The notes under the pieces were generated by a model. It was not told where the DNA came from. It was given only the letters and a program-made list of their open reading frames with translations, and made no database searches. The translations under genes were made by a program, and so were the position numbers. Shown here piece by piece: positions 60,911-64,000 of a stretch of 64,000 nucleotides of DNA. The DNA comes from Natronococcus sp. A-GB7. Lineage in GTDB: Archaea; Halobacteriota; Halobacteria; Halobacteriales; Natrialbaceae. The stretch covers positions 21,014-85,013 of the forward strand of contig NZ_JARUKV010000023.1 in assembly GCF_029688865.1 (NCBI RefSeq). The letters are read 5' to 3'. Numbering within the stretch: the stretch's first letter is position 1; each line of letters begins with the position of its first letter.

Positions 60911-61663
60911 GTGGAGAGATTCGAGCACACGGTTGCTTCGCCGGTGTCAGCAGCTGAGCTCGGTAATCTTCTTGGCTACGGTGAAGGTTGGCATCCTCGA
61001 GAGTTCATGCGTGTCTCTGAGCAGGCGATCAACTCGCTACTGACGGAATACAACTCTGTCGAGGAGACATTTCAGGATCTCCGGTCTGAGGAGTCAGTTG
61101 CGGGTCCTTCTGAGCCGGAGACTGAGACTGAACAAGCGAGCGACGCCGATGACGGGCGGGTGCATACGGAGATTCAGTGGTATCTCGTGCAGTTAGGCCA
61201 GCAGCACGGGTACGACGTTCATGTTGCTATCAACGACAAGAATCGGACGTACCAAGGTGAGCGGTTGGGTGAGGACTGTCTCGAGGAGTTAGTGTTGCCA
61301 GGGTTCAGTGATGCCGTGACCAATATCATCCGCTATGTCGACGTGATCTGGCTCGAGGGGGACGCGATCGTTGCGATGTTCGAGGTCGAGAGTACAACGA
61401 GTATCTACAGCGGGATCTTGCGGATGACTGATTTCGTGACGCGAGTGCCGAACTTTGCTGTAGATATGTATATTGTCGCGGCGGAGTCGGGCTCCAATGC
61501 AGTTCGGAAGGAGATGACGCGGCCGACGTTCGAGACAGTGCTCGAGCCCGTTTCGCATAGCTCGCTGCAGTTTTTGAGTTTCGAGGACGCGCGTGAGCGC
61601 TACGAGACGCTCGAGTCTATGACATACTATCAAAAATCTACTATTTCACGACTCCACCTCTGA
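60911..61663 (+). CDS. PD-(D/E)XK nuclease-like protein
   Basis: A 250-residue protein from a GTG at 60911. The N-terminal part is helical (ASPVSAAELGNLLGYGEGWH, REFMRVSEQAINSLLTEYNS). The C-terminal domain begins RVHTEIQWYLVQLGQQHGYD and contains IRYVDVIWLEGDAIVAMFEVESTTS, an Asp followed by Glu-Val-Glu spacing like the D...ExE/K core of restriction-type nucleases. It is followed by SGILRMTDFVTRVPNFAVDM. The third residue of the motif is Glu where Lys is usual. The last 20 codons, plus flank, are also present as a remnant in front of the other toxin-antitoxin copy (46117-46160). The protein probably binds or cuts DNA. Confidence in the fold is moderate. Confidence 0.6.
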   Translation: MERFEHTVASPVSAAELGNLLGYGEGWHPREFMRVSEQAINSLLTEYNSVEETFQDLRSEESVAGPSEPETETEQASDADDGRVHTEIQWYLVQLGQQHGYDVHVAINDKNRTYQGERLGEDCLEELVLPGFSDAVTNIIRYVDVIWLEGDAIVAMFEVESTTSIYSGILRMTDFVTRVPNFAVDMYIVAAESGSNAVRKEMTRPTFETVLEPVSHSSLQFLSFEDARERYETLESMTYYQKSTISRLHL

Positions 61664-61804
61664 GTGAACTCGAGCGTGAACTCGCGACCTCGAAGCACAT
61701 CGTGTATCTGACGACCGTCTGGCGAGAAATCAAACACGATCCTGGTTAGGCTCACATTGTACACACGAAAAGGGCTAAATATGCTGGCTCACAACGTACA
61801 CATC

Positions 61805-62107
61805 ATGAGTAGCGACAAGAAGCGCGTTCAGTTTCGGGCGCCACACCGACTCATCGACCGAACTGATGCACTCGCGGACGTCCTCGGAGAAGACCGGACG
61901 GACATCCTCGTAACTGCGCTCCGGGAGTACCTCCAGGAGGCCGCTCACGACGATGCGCTCACCCAAGAGATCGCAGCCGCCTACTACGACGGCGAGATTT
62001 CGTTCGAGCAACTCAAAGCACTCGTCGGCGCCGAAGAGGCGGCGAATCTCCGGGTGTTAAAACAGCAGCTAGACGAGGACTTCATCGACGAGGTTGCCGA
62101 CGCGTAG
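61805..62107 (+). CDS. RHH-type antitoxin, intact copy
   Basis: A 100-residue protein from MSSDKKRVQFRAPHRLIDRT. The strand VQFRAPHRL followed by helices TDALADVLGEDRTDILVTAL and REYLQEAAHDDALTQEIAAA fits a ribbon-helix-helix antitoxin, and the C-terminal part (GEISFEQLKALVGAEEAANL) would clamp the toxin. An ATG 8 codons upstream is possible. Repeats of GTACACA flank the start region and may be its operator. PIN toxin begins directly after its TAG. It may have to neutralise both PIN toxins of the window, since the other antitoxin copy has a nonsense codon. Confidence 0.82.
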   Translation: MSSDKKRVQFRAPHRLIDRTDALADVLGEDRTDILVTALREYLQEAAHDDALTQEIAAAYYDGEISFEQLKALVGAEEAANLRVLKQQLDEDFIDEVADA

Positions 62108-62620
62108 ATGTCGCGGCTTGTCGCAGACTCATCTGGCCTCATTAGTCTCGGGATCGTCGTCAGTAACGATCCCGATCCACTCTCAATTTGTCTGACCCAG
62201 TACGAGGTTGTGGTCCCAACAGCGGTCATCGAGGAACTCCGAGAGGTCGCCTCATATGATGATGCCCACGGTCGTGCCGCAACCGCCGTGCTCGAGCGAG
62301 ATGAGATGCTCGAGATACGGTCGGTCGACCTCGACGCCGAGTTTCCGCTCGATGACGGTGAGAACGCTGCTGTCACCCTCTCGAACGAACTTGATGCCAC
62401 ACTATTTCTCTGTGATGAGTTTAACCAACTCGGCCTGATCCACGCGTCGCTCGCTGATACCCGGCTTGTGACGACGCCGACTATGCTCTCGGTCCTTGTC
62501 CAAACCGAGCAGCTGTCCGGTGCCGAAGCCCGGACACTCCTCGACAAGATCAGTGACGCCCGCAGCTGGGACGCGAACAGCTACGTACAGCGGGCCCGCT
62601 CGTTGCTCAAAGAACCCTGA
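62108..62620 (+). CDS. PIN-domain toxin, copy 2 (VapC-like)
   Basis: A 170-residue PIN protein. LVADSSGLISLGIVVSNDPD carries the first acidic residue, DDGENAAVTLSNELDATL the central ones and LADTRLVTTPTMLSVLV the last. It differs from the copy at 46595-47107 at 10 of 170 residues. ATG immediately follows the antitoxin stop. Expected to cleave RNA and to be held by the upstream RHH protein; both roles are inferred from the family. Confidence 0.83.
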   Translation: MSRLVADSSGLISLGIVVSNDPDPLSICLTQYEVVVPTAVIEELREVASYDDAHGRAATAVLERDEMLEIRSVDLDAEFPLDDGENAAVTLSNELDATLFLCDEFNQLGLIHASLADTRLVTTPTMLSVLVQTEQLSGAEARTLLDKISDARSWDANSYVQRARSLLKEP

Positions 62621-62840
62621 CAATACCACTCTCACATCAGTTGGCAGATGCCGGTCAATGCCCACTCGGGGTGCGAATCTTGCAAGAGGGATCTGCAGAG
62701 AATCGACCGCAGTTCGCTCCTCTCATTGACTGGCTGCTTCAAACTGAAATAGTCCTTAGTTGGAATTAGTGAAAACTCGGCAAACGATTTCGAAGATCGT
62801 TTCCTAAATTTATTCTAATTTTACTATCTAAAAACATATC

Positions 62841-62848
62841 TTTATATG
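62841..62848 (+). promoter_or_regulatory. TATA box of the lipoprotein gene
   Basis: TTTATATG is centred about 27 bases before the ATG at 62872, the distance expected for a leaderless haloarchaeal transcript. Confidence 0.55.
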
Positions 62849-62871
62849 TACTCTTAGTCAATATTTCATTC

Positions 62872-63630
62872 ATGAAGCAATCGACACGGCGTCAGGTGCT
62901 TACACTCTGTGGATCGGCCACCGCGATTGGCATTGCGGGATGTCTTGGAGACGGCGACGATACCGAAACCGACGACCATAACGATGATAGCGGCGACGAT
63001 ATCGATGATACCGAAACCGGTGATGATAACGATGGAAGCGGCGACGATACCGGGACCGAAGACGATGGCGATGACAGTGGAAACGGTTCCGTGGCAGACT
63101 TGACGCTTGCCGATACGCCCCATACTGGTCGATACGAGTTCGAGGTCGCGGACCTAGGTATTGAGCAGTTTGTCTGGGAAGTTCAGGAAATAGATGGCGA
63201 CGAGGCAACCGTTGATGTTACGAGTGACTTAGGGTCGGACTTCCTAGAAGAAGAGACGATTACGGTTACGCCAATTATTCCGGACGGCTTTTCTGATGGC
63301 CGCCCGCTCAACGAGGATCTCGATATCGACGAGCTCACAAGCGCTCGGTTTGGCGATTTGTGGTACCCGATCAATGATTTCGCAAACGTTGATTTATCCA
63401 CACTTTCAGTCGGAGATACGTGGGAAGAAACGGGCGGGCTCAACTATGAAGTGACGGACACCGACAGTCATGCGGGGCTTGATTGTCTGGTTGTTGAGCG
63501 ACGAATTATCGATGAGTTGGATTTCGAATACTGTGTCTCGACTGAGCATGCGATGATTCTGTACAGTGCTGATTTTGACGAAACAGGTGAAATCCTGCAC
63601 GAGCTGACGCTCACTTCCTACGACGGGTAG
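62872..63630 (+). CDS. Tat-exported lipoprotein of unknown function
   Basis: A 252-residue protein. STRRQVLTLCGSATAIGIAG then Cys is a twin-arginine signal with lipobox. Residues 26-75 are an acidic linker of imperfect repeats built from DDTET, DDNDGSGDD and similar units. The folded part (LADTPHTGRYEFEVADLGIE, QFVWEVQEIDGDEATVDVTS, LDCLVVERRIIDELDFEYCV) is rich in beta strands. Two cysteines near the end may form a disulfide. It should be lipid-anchored on the outer membrane face. The family is not recognised; haloarchaea have many such surface lipoproteins. Confidence 0.82.
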   Translation: MKQSTRRQVLTLCGSATAIGIAGCLGDGDDTETDDHNDDSGDDIDDTETGDDNDGSGDDTGTEDDGDDSGNGSVADLTLADTPHTGRYEFEVADLGIEQFVWEVQEIDGDEATVDVTSDLGSDFLEEETITVTPIIPDGFSDGRPLNEDLDIDELTSARFGDLWYPINDFANVDLSTLSVGDTWEETGGLNYEVTDTDSHAGLDCLVVERRIIDELDFEYCVSTEHAMILYSADFDETGEILHELTLTSYDG

Positions 63631-64000
63631 CCGATCCCTCTCTCGGTCGCACAATTTCGTGATTTCAATAGTGCTGATATCGCAGCTGTATTTTCAATCG
63701 GGCTCGGAGAGGGTCTCACTGAGCCTGCTCCTACTGTCGCCCACTCCTCCGGAGATCTGAATCAACAATCCGGTCTTGACGGCGACGTCAGACGAATCAA
63801 CCCATCAAGCAGCGAATGCAGTCGCAGTCGAAGACATCGAAATTTTTGTTGGTGCATCGGATGGCTGAAAGGAGCGTGAGCGACTGAGCAATTGTAGTGG
63901 CGGTCGAAGACCAGTACCGCCCCGACGCTTTCAGACGAGCGAGCCCCGGATCGAGTCGCGCAGAGGAGCGACGTTCTGGTCCCTGTACGCTTGAGTGAAG
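63631..64000. other. Window end without a supported gene
   Basis: Last 370 bases. Short frames only; the end of the window may cut into another gene, but no family resemblance is visible. Confidence 0.4.

Larger units (their letters stand above)
61610..62635 (+). repeat. About 1-kb direct repeat, second copy (first at 46117-47122)
   Basis: Contains the 3' end of the nuclease-like gene, the intact antitoxin and the PIN toxin. Both copies have a TGTACACACGAAAAGGGCTA segment just before the antitoxin and share nearly all bases from there on. Confidence 0.9.

Noticed and set aside
63000..63080. Acidic imperfect repeats in the lipoprotein as a DNA microsatellite
   Set aside because: They encode the usual Asp/Gly/Thr-rich linker after a haloarchaeal lipobox and vary at the DNA level.

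Overview
The window reads as DNA of an extreme halophilic archaeon (class Halobacteria). The supports are strongly acidic proteins, a TFIIB gene (56007-56981), Tat-type lipoprotein signals with twin arginines and a lipobox cysteine, haloarchaeal winged-helix families, a bacterio-opsin-activator type regulator, an arsenic arsR/arsM/arsD/arsA cluster, and TATA boxes about 27-38 nt upstream of several starts. No rRNA, tRNA, CRISPR array or replication gene was seen. The content suits a megaplasmid or an accessory chromosomal region; this cannot be decided from the window.

Region 1 (1-18.8 kb) is catabolic. It carries two class III aminotransferases, an APC permease, a CaiB/BaiF CoA-transferase beside a glutaryl-CoA-dehydrogenase-like enzyme, hydantoinase/oxoprolinase subunits HyuA and HyuB, an Lrp-type regulator, an agmatinase-family ureohydrolase, a sodium:solute symporter and an N-carbamoyl-amino-acid/allantoate amidohydrolase. 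Together they suggest uptake and breakdown of amino acids, ureido or hydantoin compounds and perhaps glutarate. The region is decaying in places: a truncated, frameshifted second amidohydrolase (1449-2219), a nitrilase-family gene that has lost its catalytic lysine and its frame (4130-4917), and remnants of a LamB/YcsF (5-oxoprolinase subunit A) gene near 14.2-14.5 kb.

Region 2 (18.8-22.9 kb) is a small islet of winged-helix and unknown genes. It contains a 119-bp MITE and, 1.3 kb away, the matching empty site. Region 3 (22.9-27.1 kb) is a quinoprotein module: a PQQ-type alcohol dehydrogenase with a lanthanide-type Asp signature, a Tat-exported cupredoxin, an unknown partner and a 52-aa membrane protein.

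Region 4 (27.2-55.9 kb) is a mosaic island. At least nine complete or broken pieces of one winged-helix gene family, all on the + strand, separate unrelated cargo: two HEPN/MNT pairs, a chimeric Lys/Glu-rich protein, a GAF/PAS sensor-regulator with stress genes, an NAD-binding-protein operon with an HxlR regulator and perfect palindromic operator, an ABC exporter, a PIN/HTH pair, a RHH/PIN pair, the arsenic operon, a TRAM protein and an amidohydrolase lipoprotein. The arsenic operon adds two small proteins that both end in Cys-Cys and has no visible pump.

Region 5 (56-64 kb) holds a TFB gene, an IS630-type element whose transposase is spread over three frames, a large multi-pass membrane protein, a PD-(D/E)XK-like protein, a second nearly identical RHH/PIN pair (about 1 kb duplicated from 46.1-47.1 kb) and a Tat lipoprotein.
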